Shown here: positions 46,225 to 55,606 of the stretch, in pieces | How positions within the stretch are numbered: position 1 is the stretch's first letter | Layout of the letters: every line of letters begins with the position of its first letter | Assembly (NCBI GenBank): GCA_965661945.1 | Contig: CBFIFP010000009.1 | Span: forward strand, 57,730-121,729 | DNA: 64,000 nucleotides | Direction: 5' to 3' | Origin: JAJRPT01 sp965661945 | GTDB taxonomy: Bacteria; Bacteroidota; Ignavibacteria; Kapaibacteriales; UBA2268 | The notes under the pieces: generated by a model | What the model was told of the DNA's origin: nothing | The model's database searches: none | What the model saw: only the letters and a program-made list of their open reading frames with translations | Made by a program: the position numbers and the translations under genes

Positions 46225-46725
46225 TTAAAATCTTTTAGACCTAAAAGCTGAATCAGCGGAGTCAAAAGTAGGTAGAATTTTTTCCCATTCAGTCCATGCC
46301 TTTTTATGCATCTTATCAAAATCTTTTACAAATTTAATTTTTGCATTTTCATCTTTAAATAAATAAAGAGAATCGTTGATTACTTTATAATAATCAGGGT
46401 CAAAATCTACTTTTTTTCCTTCGGTCATAGAGTATGCACACCACCCACCAAAACGAGGTTCATATTTTAGATGATCTTTAAGAAATTGATTCTTATTATC
46501 TATATCAGCAAAACAAAATATTACAGAATTATATGTAAAAGAAATGGATTTAAGACCAATACGAGGACTTCCTTTATAAAATGAAATTGGGTCATAATAG
46601 TCAATTGATATCCTATCTCCGGATATATTAAAATTATCAGCTCTATGAGCAGTAACATGGTCAATTCTCATATTACCACTTACCAAAAACAAGAAAAATA
46701 AAAAATTAATCATTCTAATTTCCAT
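46225..46725 (-). CDS. Exported YHS-domain protein
   Basis: 166 residues. A signal peptide (about 1-17) is followed by a YHS domain: YDPISFYKGSPRIGLKSISF, then VIFCFADIDNKNQFLKDHLKYEPRFGGWCAYSM. The C, GG-C and tyrosine pattern is that of YHS proteins, which can bind metal (iron or copper) or heme. It is a periplasmic or surface protein of unknown role; related exported YHS proteins are common in Bacteroidota. It follows the channel gene by 17 bp, so the two may be co-transcribed. Confidence 0.83.
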   Translation of the reverse strand: MEIRMINFLFFLFLVSGNMRIDHVTAHRADNFNISGDRISIDYYDPISFYKGSPRIGLKSISFTYNSVIFCFADIDNKNQFLKDHLKYEPRFGGWCAYSMTEGKKVDFDPDYYKVINDSLYLFKDENAKIKFVKDFDKMHKKAWTEWEKILPTFDSADSAFRSKRF

Positions 46726-46742
46726 TTATACTTTAAAATTTA

Positions 46743-48713
46743 TTAAACTTTCTGCCAAGTGCTAAGATCTTCGTCAGATAAAACAATTATCTTATCGCCC
46801 TCCGAAAAGAAAACATTATTCGATTTTTTAGGATTTACTATTACTCCATGAGCTAATATATACTCATCTTCAACCTTTTGAATCGGATTGCGAAGTTTAT
46901 AGCCAATAGCTATTTGATTTTGCTGTCTAGCTGATTCCAAAACAGTATAAAAATTAACAGCTCTGTTTAACTCAACATAATATTCAGCAGGCATTATGTA
47001 AATTGAAGGAGGACCTGCACTAAATAAATCTTCAAATATAGTTTTCAACTCTTTATTTTCAGATATTTGAGCAAGCATCAAACTATCTAACTTTACCGAA
47101 ACAATAAAATCATCTGTATGAGTGATTTCTGCGAGTTCCCTATTTCTATCATCCAACATCTCTGAAACAATAGAGAATTTAATGCCTCTTTTATCTGATA
47201 TATCTCTTAAATGAAGCAAGGTGTTAAGAGTTCTTGCATCGGTTGCTTGTACTCCTCCGGAACCAGAAATACTTAAAACTATTATATGGTCATAATTTTC
47301 CACGCTTAGTTGGTCAAGAATTTTTCTATTTGTAGTGTCACCAAACCAAAACTTTACAGTTTGGTTTTCTAAATCAGAACAATGGAAAGCAAGCTGCTCT
47401 TCAGCACTCTTATTTTCGGCTAACACCATAACTTTAGAACCAGGAGTTACATACTGGTCTAACTCGTTTATAATTAGTGGCGCTCTTCTGTTCCAACCAA
47501 TTATCAAAGTGCTTTCAGGCACTGGTTTAAATGTTTTTGGGTCTTTTCTAATCGCATCATTAATTACATTAAATTCAGTGGTATTTGACAGCACAATAGT
47601 ATCATCATCCTCTGAAATGGCAATTATTTTGTCATTGTCTTCAAGAATAGTATCAAATGATGGCTTAATTAAAATAGTCCCATCATTTTTTCTAATTCCT
47701 ATAATTGTAGAAGTATTATAAGAAAACATTGCTTCTACAAAAGTTCTGCCGGCAAGTTTTGGTTCATATTGAAAATAAATCTCATCGCCAGAAAAATCCA
47801 AAAGTTCAGTAAATACAACCGATAAACCTGGTTGACGACAAGTTTGAGCAGTAATTCTTGAAATTAAATAATCAAAAATAACAAGCTGAACCTCCTCTTT
47901 ACCTGCTATTTCGGCAATGATTACATTTCTTGGGTCGCGAATTTCTGCAACAATATGGAATAAATGATTTTTATCCCTATGTGGATTATTAGTAATAGCT
48001 AGAATTGTTTTAATCACAGAAGAGTCGGGGTCGTAAGAATCCTCGGGAGCTATGATAATAATTGAACGAGCTTGATGTAAATTAGTTAATTCTAAGTTAT
48101 GAATATCAATTGGATTTCCTGTACGGCAGATAACTTTTGTATTTTTAGTATCTCCCACATGAATCATTATCTCGTCTTCCATCTCAACCTTATCTTTTTC
48201 GGCTAAGATTACGATACTCATATTCTTTTGATTTTCATTTGCTACTATTAGCTCTGAAATAATTGGAAAAACCTGGAATGACCAACCCAAAATTACAGTA
48301 TGATTTTTTTCAAAAACAAATGACTTTCCTTTTCTTAAATTATTTATTTTTTTTATAACACCAGAATTAACAATCGCAATTAATATTGATGTAACAAAAA
48401 GACCCATAACTGTAGCAGCCAACATAAAGATTAAAAACTGCGGACGAATTGGGTCATCTGACACAACACCAGGGTCTAACATTCTTAGTAATGTAATATA
48501 AACAACTTGAAAAAAATTATAGTCCTGATTTTCCAAACCATTAACTTCAGTATCAAGGGGTATTACATCAAAAATAAATATCAAAAACGAAAGAAGTGAT
48601 ATAAAAATTAAAACCACTACTAGAAGTAATAGTAGGGGGGCAAACGTGCTTTTTGACATTAAATTGTCAAAATGATACCTTAACCATTGGGAGGAACTAT
48701 TTTGTTTTTTCAT
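46743..48713 (-). CDS. CASTOR/POLLUX-like ion channel with RCK domains
   Basis: 656 residues. Two N-terminal membrane helices (about 27-52 and 93-118) flank a pore-helix region (YITLLRMLDPGVVS, about 72-85). Two RCK/TrkA-N type NAD-binding domains follow: HTVILGWSFQVFPIISEL near 138 and TLIIGWNRRAPLIINEL near 399, each with downstream acidic and TrkA-C like segments. This is the layout of CASTOR/POLLUX/DMI1 channels of plants and their bacterial homologues, conducting K+ or Ca2+ and gated by ligands at the RCK ring. It is clustered with an exported YHS gene. Confidence 0.85.
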   Translation of the reverse strand: MKKQNSSSQWLRYHFDNLMSKSTFAPLLLLLVVVLIFISLLSFLIFIFDVIPLDTEVNGLENQDYNFFQVVYITLLRMLDPGVVSDDPIRPQFLIFMLAATVMGLFVTSILIAIVNSGVIKKINNLRKGKSFVFEKNHTVILGWSFQVFPIISELIVANENQKNMSIVILAEKDKVEMEDEIMIHVGDTKNTKVICRTGNPIDIHNLELTNLHQARSIIIIAPEDSYDPDSSVIKTILAITNNPHRDKNHLFHIVAEIRDPRNVIIAEIAGKEEVQLVIFDYLISRITAQTCRQPGLSVVFTELLDFSGDEIYFQYEPKLAGRTFVEAMFSYNTSTIIGIRKNDGTILIKPSFDTILEDNDKIIAISEDDDTIVLSNTTEFNVINDAIRKDPKTFKPVPESTLIIGWNRRAPLIINELDQYVTPGSKVMVLAENKSAEEQLAFHCSDLENQTVKFWFGDTTNRKILDQLSVENYDHIIVLSISGSGGVQATDARTLNTLLHLRDISDKRGIKFSIVSEMLDDRNRELAEITHTDDFIVSVKLDSLMLAQISENKELKTIFEDLFSAGPPSIYIMPAEYYVELNRAVNFYTVLESARQQNQIAIGYKLRNPIQKVEDEYILAHGVIVNPKKSNNVFFSEGDKIIVLSDEDLSTWQKV

Positions 48714-48717
48714 ATTT

Positions 48718-51486
48718 CTAATTAATCACAATTAGTTTAAAATTATATTTTACATTGTTATTATGCAAACTTAAAAAATATAAACCACTTTTGAAATTAA
48801 AATTTATTGAAGTGTTTTCATCAATGAAATAAGTGTCATATTTAATTAATATTTTCCCGTGTATATCTGTTATATAAACAAGATAATTACTTGGATAAAT
48901 ATTCTTAAAGCTTATGTTTCCGTTTTCATAAATTGCAATCTCGTCTTTTGTTATAGATTCAATACTTAGCCGCTCTCCTAGTACACATTTTTCTAAATTA
49001 TTTTTTAACTCTTGTTCACTTCTCCCCATTGAGTAGCAGAAACTACACTTTTTACCTTGTATACCCAATCCGCCTGAAAAATTAACTCCAGAAGCAAAAC
49101 CAATATCAGTAGTTGCAGATATTTGCATTGAGTTACCGCTTGATAAAGATGAGTTTATAACAGATGGATTAGGAAAAAAAGCTTGAGATTGAGTTAATCC
49201 AGCAGCTTGGGGCATAGCATCTTCCTCTTCTGAAAATGCTGATATGCCAATATATAGTTCTTCTTCTTCATTATAAGCAATTTGAGTAGCTACTTTTAAT
49301 AATTCATTACTAAAGTCTGCCTGCTCAAAATATCTTGTTTTATTATTCAAATATCCTGAAGAACTAACTCCAATATCATAATCACCTACAATTCCAAAAG
49401 CAAACTTAGATTTTTGGCTTTCTGATAAAAAGTTCATATCAAATCTTACCCAAGGATAACTTGTGTTAGAATTTAAAATTACTTTGTTTTTAAATTTTAC
49501 GTCCGAATTGTTTAATTCATACTCAGCTTCATTAATGTTAGATAAATAATGAGAACTTTCAATTATATCCGAAAAATTAATACCCTCACCAGAAACACCG
49601 CTAAAAGTATTTTCATTTTCAAAACCTATAAATCCTGAATATTCTATAGTATTAAGTAAATCTTTGAATAATAATCCATATCCTTGCTCTTTGGAACTAT
49701 TATTGTAACCAATCTTACCATCATTACTTATAGAAATAAGAACCTCGTCATTTTCAAAATTAGTTATAGAAGGGAAGTTATCAAAAGGTATTAAAAAATA
49801 ATCTCTATTTGATGAACTTGAATATTCTACTCTTAAAATAACTCTACTGAAATTAACTTCATTTATTTTTAATTTAAATCCACTAATTTCCACTTCCTCA
49901 TTTTTATCAATACTGGAGATAGTAACTTTATCTTCAATTACTTCCAGATAATTAGGAAAAAATTCTTTGGCTATACTAAGTTCAAACTCGACATTGTTTA
50001 AATCCTTAAAAAAATTTTTTACTTTAATTTTCAATTCAATCTCATCATCTTTTTTATAATATTTTATTGAATCATTTCCCTGCAAATTAAAACTATAATC
50101 CATTCTTGTAAGAGCAAATATATTATCAATATCCATACTTAATGCATCTAATAAATTAAACGCTCTTGGAATTACTTTATCCCATCCAGGATTAAACTCA
50201 GCAAGATTTCTTCCACTTTTTCTAACTAACTGCTCTATCTGATAAGGGTTCAAATCCGTATATTTGGATTTAATAACTCCTACCGCACCTGCAATCACAG
50301 GAGATGAAAATGAAGTACCAGTAATTTGATTTCTTCCATAAGCGTTGTTTGGCTTAGTGGTATAATTACTTTCACCTCTAACCATAATATCAACATTAGG
50401 ATGTAAAACATAACTATTAAATGGAGCATTTAAAGTTACGAGAGAACCAACTCCAATAACTCCATTATAAGATGCAGGATACCAATCTCTTACTCTTACA
50501 TCAGTTGAATTATCACTTCCTTCCTTATTTCCAGCGCTGGAAACAATTACAACACCTCGAGCAATTGCGTAATCAACTATAGACTGCTCTATAGGAGAAG
50601 GATTTTTTTCAACTCCCCATGAGCAATTTAATACGTCAAAATCATTTACTGCTGCATATATTATTGATTCATAAGCATAAAGTAAACTGCCAGAATTTCC
50701 TAGAGTAATTTTAATCGGAAATACTCTACAGCTATTCCCAACTCCAATAATACCTTTATCATTATTTACCATAGCACCAGCTATTCCCATTACTTCCAAT
50801 CCATGAGGTACTGCTGAACTTGTAAGACCACCATTAGTTCCACCCAAAGATTGATTTTGAAGATTTACACCAATAAAATCATCTATGTAGCCATTTCCAT
50901 CATCATCAATCCCGTTATCAGGAATCTCCCCCCATAATTTAAATAAATTTGGACTAATATCTTCATGATTTTGATCTGCTCCAGAATCAGATATACCAAT
51001 AACAATGCTAGTGTCACCATCTGCAATCTTATATGCCTCAAATGCTTCAATCTCATTTAAAACATCTTGCTCATTTATCAATGGGTCATTAAAATCAGAG
51101 GAGAGTAACTTTGGAAAAATAACTAATTCAGCAATTTCAATCTCCGCTAATAAATTTATTTCTTTTATAACTTTTCGTGCAATCTTTTCATTTTCTAGAC
51201 TAACCCTAAAAGTTCTTAAAAGTGGTTCCTCTTTTGCAATAATATCATCATCAAAATTACTTATACTTAATAAGCTCAATTTCTTTGACAATAGACTTAA
51301 TTCATAAGGTAGAATACTTTTATCTAATTTAATATTATACTTTTCTAATTTGATATTAAGATTTTTAATATTAATATTTTTATTAACTCTTATATAAATA
51401 TCTGAATTAATTTCAGTTGCCATTGCATCATTAAAAAAAATAATACAAATCAAAACCCCAATAACTATTTTTAATTTTAATTTCAT
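48718..51486 (-). CDS. Secreted subtilisin-like serine protease with T9SS signal
   Basis: 922 residues. A signal peptide (about 1-23) and a propeptide-like region (about 25-130) precede an S8 catalytic domain with D167 (ISDSGADQNH), H228 (PHGLEVMGIAGA), oxyanion N320 (SSAGN) and S392 (GTSFSSP). A calcium-loop-like DDDGNGYIDD insertion lies at about 194-203. Beta-rich domains follow, and a C-terminal T9SS type A domain ends FKLIVIN. It should be exported by the type IX system as a cell-surface or extracellular protease. The full triad suggests it is active. It ends 4 bp upstream of the channel gene in the same orientation. Confidence 0.9.
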   Translation of the reverse strand: MKLKLKIVIGVLICIIFFNDAMATEINSDIYIRVNKNINIKNLNIKLEKYNIKLDKSILPYELSLLSKKLSLLSISNFDDDIIAKEEPLLRTFRVSLENEKIARKVIKEINLLAEIEIAELVIFPKLLSSDFNDPLINEQDVLNEIEAFEAYKIADGDTSIVIGISDSGADQNHEDISPNLFKLWGEIPDNGIDDDGNGYIDDFIGVNLQNQSLGGTNGGLTSSAVPHGLEVMGIAGAMVNNDKGIIGVGNSCRVFPIKITLGNSGSLLYAYESIIYAAVNDFDVLNCSWGVEKNPSPIEQSIVDYAIARGVVIVSSAGNKEGSDNSTDVRVRDWYPASYNGVIGVGSLVTLNAPFNSYVLHPNVDIMVRGESNYTTKPNNAYGRNQITGTSFSSPVIAGAVGVIKSKYTDLNPYQIEQLVRKSGRNLAEFNPGWDKVIPRAFNLLDALSMDIDNIFALTRMDYSFNLQGNDSIKYYKKDDEIELKIKVKNFFKDLNNVEFELSIAKEFFPNYLEVIEDKVTISSIDKNEEVEISGFKLKINEVNFSRVILRVEYSSSSNRDYFLIPFDNFPSITNFENDEVLISISNDGKIGYNNSSKEQGYGLLFKDLLNTIEYSGFIGFENENTFSGVSGEGINFSDIIESSHYLSNINEAEYELNNSDVKFKNKVILNSNTSYPWVRFDMNFLSESQKSKFAFGIVGDYDIGVSSSGYLNNKTRYFEQADFSNELLKVATQIAYNEEEELYIGISAFSEEEDAMPQAAGLTQSQAFFPNPSVINSSLSSGNSMQISATTDIGFASGVNFSGGLGIQGKKCSFCYSMGRSEQELKNNLEKCVLGERLSIESITKDEIAIYENGNISFKNIYPSNYLVYITDIHGKILIKYDTYFIDENTSINFNFKSGLYFLSLHNNNVKYNFKLIVIN

Positions 51487-51501
51487 TTTGATAGATAAGT
51501 T

Positions 51502-51509
51502 TAATTTTG
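51502..51509 (+). promoter_or_regulatory. Probable -7 box for dnaX
   Basis: TAATTTTG, 46 nt upstream of the dnaX ATG, within the 69-bp gap that also carries the opposing box at 51541-51548. Confidence 0.45.
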
Positions 51510-51540
51510 ATAATTTAGAGAAATTTTAATTACAATTTTA

Positions 51541-51548
51541 CAAATTTA
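51541..51548 (-). promoter_or_regulatory. Possible -7 box for the subtilase gene
   Basis: Minus strand TAAATTTG matches TAnnTTTG, 54 nt upstream of the protease ATG. It lies downstream of the dnaX box, so the two divergent promoters would overlap. Confidence 0.35.
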
Positions 51549-51555
51549 ATAAAAA

Positions 51556-52707
51556 ATGTCAGAAAATACTCAATACCTTGTAAGTGCTAGACGATTTAGA
51601 CCCAAAATATTTGATGAAGTAGTAGGACAAGACCACATCTCCAGAACATTAAGAAATGCAATAAATGAAAGTAGAGTCCATCACGCATACTTATTTACAG
51701 GTCCAAGAGGTGTTGGAAAAACAACTTCTGCGCGTATTTTTTCTAAAGAAGTAATTAAAAAAGGACTTTTAGATGCTGGCAACGACATCGAAATTGAAAA
51801 GTTAGAGAACTTAGATATAATTGAAATAGATGGCGCCTCGAACAATAGCGTTGATGATATTAGAAATTTAAGAGAAAACTCCAAATATCCTCCAAGCATT
51901 GGTAAATACAAAATTTATATAATAGATGAAGTTCACATGTTAACAAAAGCAGCTTTTAACGCACTTTTGAAAACATTAGAAGAACCACCTGCGCACTTAA
52001 TTTTTGTTTTTGCAACTACAGAGCCACATAAAGTACCGGCAACAATAATTTCCCGTTGTCAAAGATTTGACTTTCTGAGAATGAGCATTCCAAATATAAT
52101 CTCGCAATTAAAAATGATTGCAGATAAAGACGGAATTAAAATAGAAGAATCTGCACTTTTAACTATTGCAAAAAAAGCAGATGGCTCAATGAGAGACTCC
52201 CAAAGTATATTTGACCAAGCAGTTGCTTTTTGTGGTAAAGATATTAAATACAAAGATCTTGCAAACGCTTTAAATCTGATTGACGAGGACTTTTACTTTC
52301 AGATTACAGACAATATGTTTGATAAAAACATTGCAGGAATGTTCGAGATATCTAATTCGATTTTTGAAAGAGGCTACGATTTAAGAGAAACTCTAAACGG
52401 ATTAATCGAGCATTTTAGAAATATTCTTGTTGTAAAATCATCAAGTAGTATTACCCTGGAAGCGTCTGATAATGCAATGAAAAGATACGTCCAAACAGTA
52501 GATAAATTTCATAACTATGATATTATCAGAATACTAAACTTGCTTGTTGAGACAGATAAAAACATTAGAACTTCTACCCAGCCAACAATAATATTCGAAA
52601 TGTGTCTTGTAGCTCTTGCTAATATTGACACCACAGAAGAACTAAGTAAAATTATTGCTTACATTGAAAACGATACTGAAGCATTAAAAAAAAAAGCCCT
52701 GAATTAA
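51556..52707 (+). CDS. dnaX: DNA polymerase III gamma subunit (dnaX, gamma frame)
   Basis: 383 residues, corresponding to AAA+ domains I-III of the clamp loader. It has Walker A GPRGVGKTT (about 50-58), Walker B IYIIDEVHML, the sensor-1 region FATTEPHKVP, arginine-finger SRCQRFDF and sensor-2 GSMRDSQSIFDQA. It loads the sliding clamp with delta and delta'. The four-cysteine zinc module normally between SARIF and IEIDGASNN is absent; a short Lys/Glu-rich spacer stands there. The frame ends just after ten A's (52686-52695), and a -1 frame continues as tau. Confidence 0.93.
   Translation: MSENTQYLVSARRFRPKIFDEVVGQDHISRTLRNAINESRVHHAYLFTGPRGVGKTTSARIFSKEVIKKGLLDAGNDIEIEKLENLDIIEIDGASNNSVDDIRNLRENSKYPPSIGKYKIYIIDEVHMLTKAAFNALLKTLEEPPAHLIFVFATTEPHKVPATIISRCQRFDFLRMSIPNIISQLKMIADKDGIKIEESALLTIAKKADGSMRDSQSIFDQAVAFCGKDIKYKDLANALNLIDEDFYFQITDNMFDKNIAGMFEISNSIFERGYDLRETLNGLIEHFRNILVVKSSSSITLEASDNAMKRYVQTVDKFHNYDIIRILNLLVETDKNIRTSTQPTIIFEMCLVALANIDTTEELSKIIAYIENDTEALKKKALN
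52686..52695 (+). promoter_or_regulatory. A10 slippage site for dnaX gamma/tau
   Basis: Ten consecutive A's directly after the codons for Glu-Ala-Leu. The zero frame gives GCC CTG AAT TAA and ends gamma. A -1 ribosomal shift, or one extra A in the mRNA, gives AGC CCT GAA TTA and a further 244 codons. No strong downstream hairpin or upstream Shine-Dalgarno-like stimulator is evident, which favours polymerase slippage as described for Thermus dnaX. Confidence 0.8.
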
Positions 52708-53429
52708 ACAAGGAAAATTTTAGTAAACAAACTATCGAAACTAGTAAGACTGAAGCACCAAAAAATCAAGAAAAAATAGTTGATTCAATTAATGATAAAA
52801 CATTAGAAGAAATTGAAAAAACAAAATTAGAAGAAAATCTAATTGATAAACAAAAATTATCTCAAACTACTGCTCAAACTAGTACTCAAACTAACGTAAA
52901 TTCAATTAATTCTGAAGTAGGAAACAAGTATTCTGAAAACAAACATAATAACAATGAAATTAATGATATTGCCGAAAAAATTAAAACAGACTTAACATTT
53001 GAAGAACCAAATAAGAAATTTACATCTAATGAAATTCAAGATAAATTTAAGCATTTTATAAATAACTTAATTGAAAAATCACACTCATTTCGAATTCTTA
53101 CAACTTGTTATGTAAGCTTTATGAATGGTGAAATAAATATCTATTCAGATTCAAATTTTACAATATCTGAATTAGAACGAAATAAGGAGAACATAGTATC
53201 AGAAATTCATTTATACTATTCTGATTCTACAAAGTTAAACATTATTTACGAAAATGAACTTAGCCGTTTTATACATATTATGGACTATTTCGACATTATC
53301 GAAGAAGAAACATTCCAAAACTCATTACCTGCAAAACAAAAATTTGAATATATAGAAACAAATCAAGAAGATCTGAGCGAATTAGAACTTTTATTAGTAA
53401 ACAAATTTAAAGCAAAAAGAATTAAATAG
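52695..53429 (+). CDS. dnaX: DnaX tau-specific C-terminal region (-1 frame)
   Basis: An open frame of 244 codons plus stop that has no start codon of its own before 53121 and joins gamma through the A10 run, giving a tau of about 624 residues. The first about 120 residues are a low-complexity Lys/Glu/Asn/Thr-rich linker. The rest looks folded (DKFKHFINNLIEKSHSFRIL, INIYSDSNFTISELERNKE, LSELELLLVNKFKAKRIK) and corresponds to the polymerase-binding end of tau in other bacteria. The first ATG inside it, at 53121, would yield only the last 102 residues and is unlikely to be the real start. Confidence 0.8.
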   Translation, partial: SPELNKENFSKQTIETSKTEAPKNQEKIVDSINDKTLEEIEKTKLEENLIDKQKLSQTTAQTSTQTNVNSINSEVGNKYSENKHNNNEINDIAEKIKTDLTFEEPNKKFTSNEIQDKFKHFINNLIEKSHSFRILTTCYVSFMNGEINIYSDSNFTISELERNKENIVSEIHLYYSDSTKLNIIYENELSRFIHIMDYFDIIEEETFQNSLPAKQKFEYIETNQEDLSELELLLVNKFKAKRIK

Positions 53430-53475
53430 AAAAAATAAATTATATGTGAAATTATGATATTAATTTTCATTTTCA

Positions 53476-53483
53476 TATATTTG
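53476..53483 (+). promoter_or_regulatory. Possible -7 box for the Omp28-like gene
   Basis: TATATTTG matches TAnnTTTG, 42 nt before the ATG at 53526. It supports that ATG over an earlier in-frame start at 53454, which would lie upstream of the promoter. Confidence 0.4.
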
Positions 53484-53525
53484 CAATTGAAAAAAATAAT
53501 TTTAAAAATATTACAGGGTGTTATT

Positions 53526-55541
53526 ATGAAAGCAATTTACTTATTTATAATGCTAAGCATTATTTCAACAGGTATTCTTGTTGGAGCGGAGAAAAAAATG
53601 GTACTTGTAGAAAAATATACAAGTATGGATTGTCAGCAATGTGGTACCTTCGACCCAGTATTTAAATCTCTTGTAAACCAATATTCTAACGATGTAATTC
53701 CTATAGTATTCCATACTGGCACTGATGGAGCTGGAGATGTTATGTACAAACATAATGAAGAAGTAGTTGGAAGATACTCATTCATTTACAACGTTAATCC
53801 AGTCCAAATTCCTGCTACTTGGATACAAGGAACAAAAGTAGATTTCCAGCAGTTTAGCTCAGTTACTAGTTATTTAGGGCAAACAACTCCAGTAAATATC
53901 AAAATAGCAGAAGAAAGAACTGCTGACAAACTTAACGTTACAATCGGTATTGAAACTGATGAACCACTTCAAAACTATAGAGTTTATACCTTTGTAGTTG
54001 AAAATAATCTTAACTATTCACCAGGTACTAGCGGTGTATCTAACTTCAATTGGATTGTTAGAAAAGGATTACCTAACGATAATGCTGGTACAAATATAGT
54101 TTTCGGAAGCCACTGGAAAAAGGGTTTTCAATTTAGTACTGACTGGCATCCAGAGTGGAACAGGGATAATATTTATGTTGTTGCATTCGTGCAAGCATTC
54201 ACTGGTGGTAGCTACGAAATTATCCAAGCTGCAAAAACTGGAGTTCACACTGTTGAATCTGTAATTACTTCCTCAAAAGATGTTTTAGATTTTGGTGAAG
54301 TTGATTCTAAAAAAGATTTAGAAGTTTTTATCCAAAACAACGGCTTAAAAGCAATCAACATAGAAGATATTTCAATAGAAAATAATGACAAAAATACTTA
54401 TAGAATTTCTTTTGGTGGCGGGGTTAAAACTATAGAACCTTATGGAGAAGCTAGACTTATTGTGGAATGTTTCCCCAAGGAAAATGGCGAACACAATTCT
54501 GAATTAATAATAAAATCAAATTCTAGCAATGACGAAAATTATAGAATTGAACTAAGAGCTAACTCATCTGTAATTGTACCATTTGGCCAAATCTCTACTG
54601 CTAATAATCTTGCTTTTGGAGATAACTCCGTTGCTAAAACATTGGAGCTTGAGATTAGTAACACAGGAACTGGTGATTTATCTTTATTTTCAATTGATTT
54701 TGAAAATAATGAGGATGGTGCGTTTTCTCATAACCTTACTGAAATAAATGAAAGTAACCCTTTAGTTATTGAACCAAATGGAAAAAGTTCAGTAGAAGTT
54801 ACTTTTACTCCAAGAGAAAATAAATTCTATAACTCTCAGCTAATTATAAATTCAGACTCAAAATTAAATTCAGAATTAAAATTAGTTTTAAATGGTAGAG
54901 GTGCAAACGTACCTACTAACTCTAATTTATCTTTAAGCTCAGGTGGTACAAGCGTTGATTTAGGGCTTAAAGACCCTGGCTCTAACAATACGCTTAGAAT
55001 TAAAAATAATGCTGAGTTTGATATTCAAATTACTGAGATATTTTTTACAGATAAAGAAGAAGGTAGCGGAGATAGCCAAGCTTTCCAATTAATTTCTGCA
55101 CCTACTACATGGGTAATCCAAAATCTTGAAACAACTGTTGCTTTCAGATTCAATCCCACAGAAGCAAAAGAATATAACGTAGTTTTAAATATTATCACTG
55201 CTGGTGATGAAGAAGATTTACTTATTGACCTTAAAGCAACGGCAAATATATCATCAGTTTTTGGAAATGAATTAACTCAAAATGGTATATTGTCCCTTGC
55301 TGTTTTACCTAATCCTGTAAACGAAAGTTCTGTGATTGAATTTAAAAATAACACTTTGGATAATTTAGAGTTAGTACTTTTAAATTCTAATGGTAATTTA
55401 GTTAAAACTATTTATGATGGTATTAGTAACTCAACAGAAAGAATTTCTTTTAATTCTAATAATTTGCCAAGCGGAAAGTACTTCCTAGTTGCAACAATTG
55501 GAGATAAAAAAGAGGCATTCTCTGTGATTATAAATAAATAA
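53526..55541 (+). CDS. Omp28-like/choice-of-anchor-D protein with T9SS signal
   Basis: 671 residues from the ATG at 53526, which gives a normal signal peptide (about 1-21); the open frame itself reaches back to 53454. An Omp28-like thioredoxin-fold domain (about 22-215) begins LVEKYTSMDCQQCGTFDPVF, with CQQC in the place of the redox CxxC. Three ASPM/SPD-2/Hydin-type beta-sandwiches follow (about 240-570, VLDFGEVDSKKDLEVFI, LAFGDNSVAKTLELEI, VDLGLKDPGSNNTLRI). A T9SS type A sorting domain ends the protein (LPNPVNESSVIEF ... FSVIINK). It should be surface-anchored or secreted; role unknown. Confidence 0.87.
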   Translation: MKAIYLFIMLSIISTGILVGAEKKMVLVEKYTSMDCQQCGTFDPVFKSLVNQYSNDVIPIVFHTGTDGAGDVMYKHNEEVVGRYSFIYNVNPVQIPATWIQGTKVDFQQFSSVTSYLGQTTPVNIKIAEERTADKLNVTIGIETDEPLQNYRVYTFVVENNLNYSPGTSGVSNFNWIVRKGLPNDNAGTNIVFGSHWKKGFQFSTDWHPEWNRDNIYVVAFVQAFTGGSYEIIQAAKTGVHTVESVITSSKDVLDFGEVDSKKDLEVFIQNNGLKAINIEDISIENNDKNTYRISFGGGVKTIEPYGEARLIVECFPKENGEHNSELIIKSNSSNDENYRIELRANSSVIVPFGQISTANNLAFGDNSVAKTLELEISNTGTGDLSLFSIDFENNEDGAFSHNLTEINESNPLVIEPNGKSSVEVTFTPRENKFYNSQLIINSDSKLNSELKLVLNGRGANVPTNSNLSLSSGGTSVDLGLKDPGSNNTLRIKNNAEFDIQITEIFFTDKEEGSGDSQAFQLISAPTTWVIQNLETTVAFRFNPTEAKEYNVVLNIITAGDEEDLLIDLKATANISSVFGNELTQNGILSLAVLPNPVNESSVIEFKNNTLDNLELVLLNSNGNLVKTIYDGISNSTERISFNSNNLPSGKYFLVATIGDKKEAFSVIINK

Positions 55542-55561
55542 TTTAACAAAAATCTAATTTT

Positions 55562-55606
55562 AAGCAAGATGTCTATTCAAATAGGCATCTTGCTTTTTTT
55601 TTTTAA
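55562..55606 (+). terminator. Intrinsic terminator after the Omp28-like gene
   Basis: A 16-bp stem (AAGCAAGATGTCTATT with its partner, one G-U pair, 3-nt loop CAA) is followed by at least eleven T's. It lies 20 nt past the stop. Confidence 0.92.

Noticed and set aside
53121..53429. A separate 102-residue gene after dnaX
   Set aside because: It is the tail of a longer open frame joined to dnaX at the A10 run and corresponds to the tau C-terminus.
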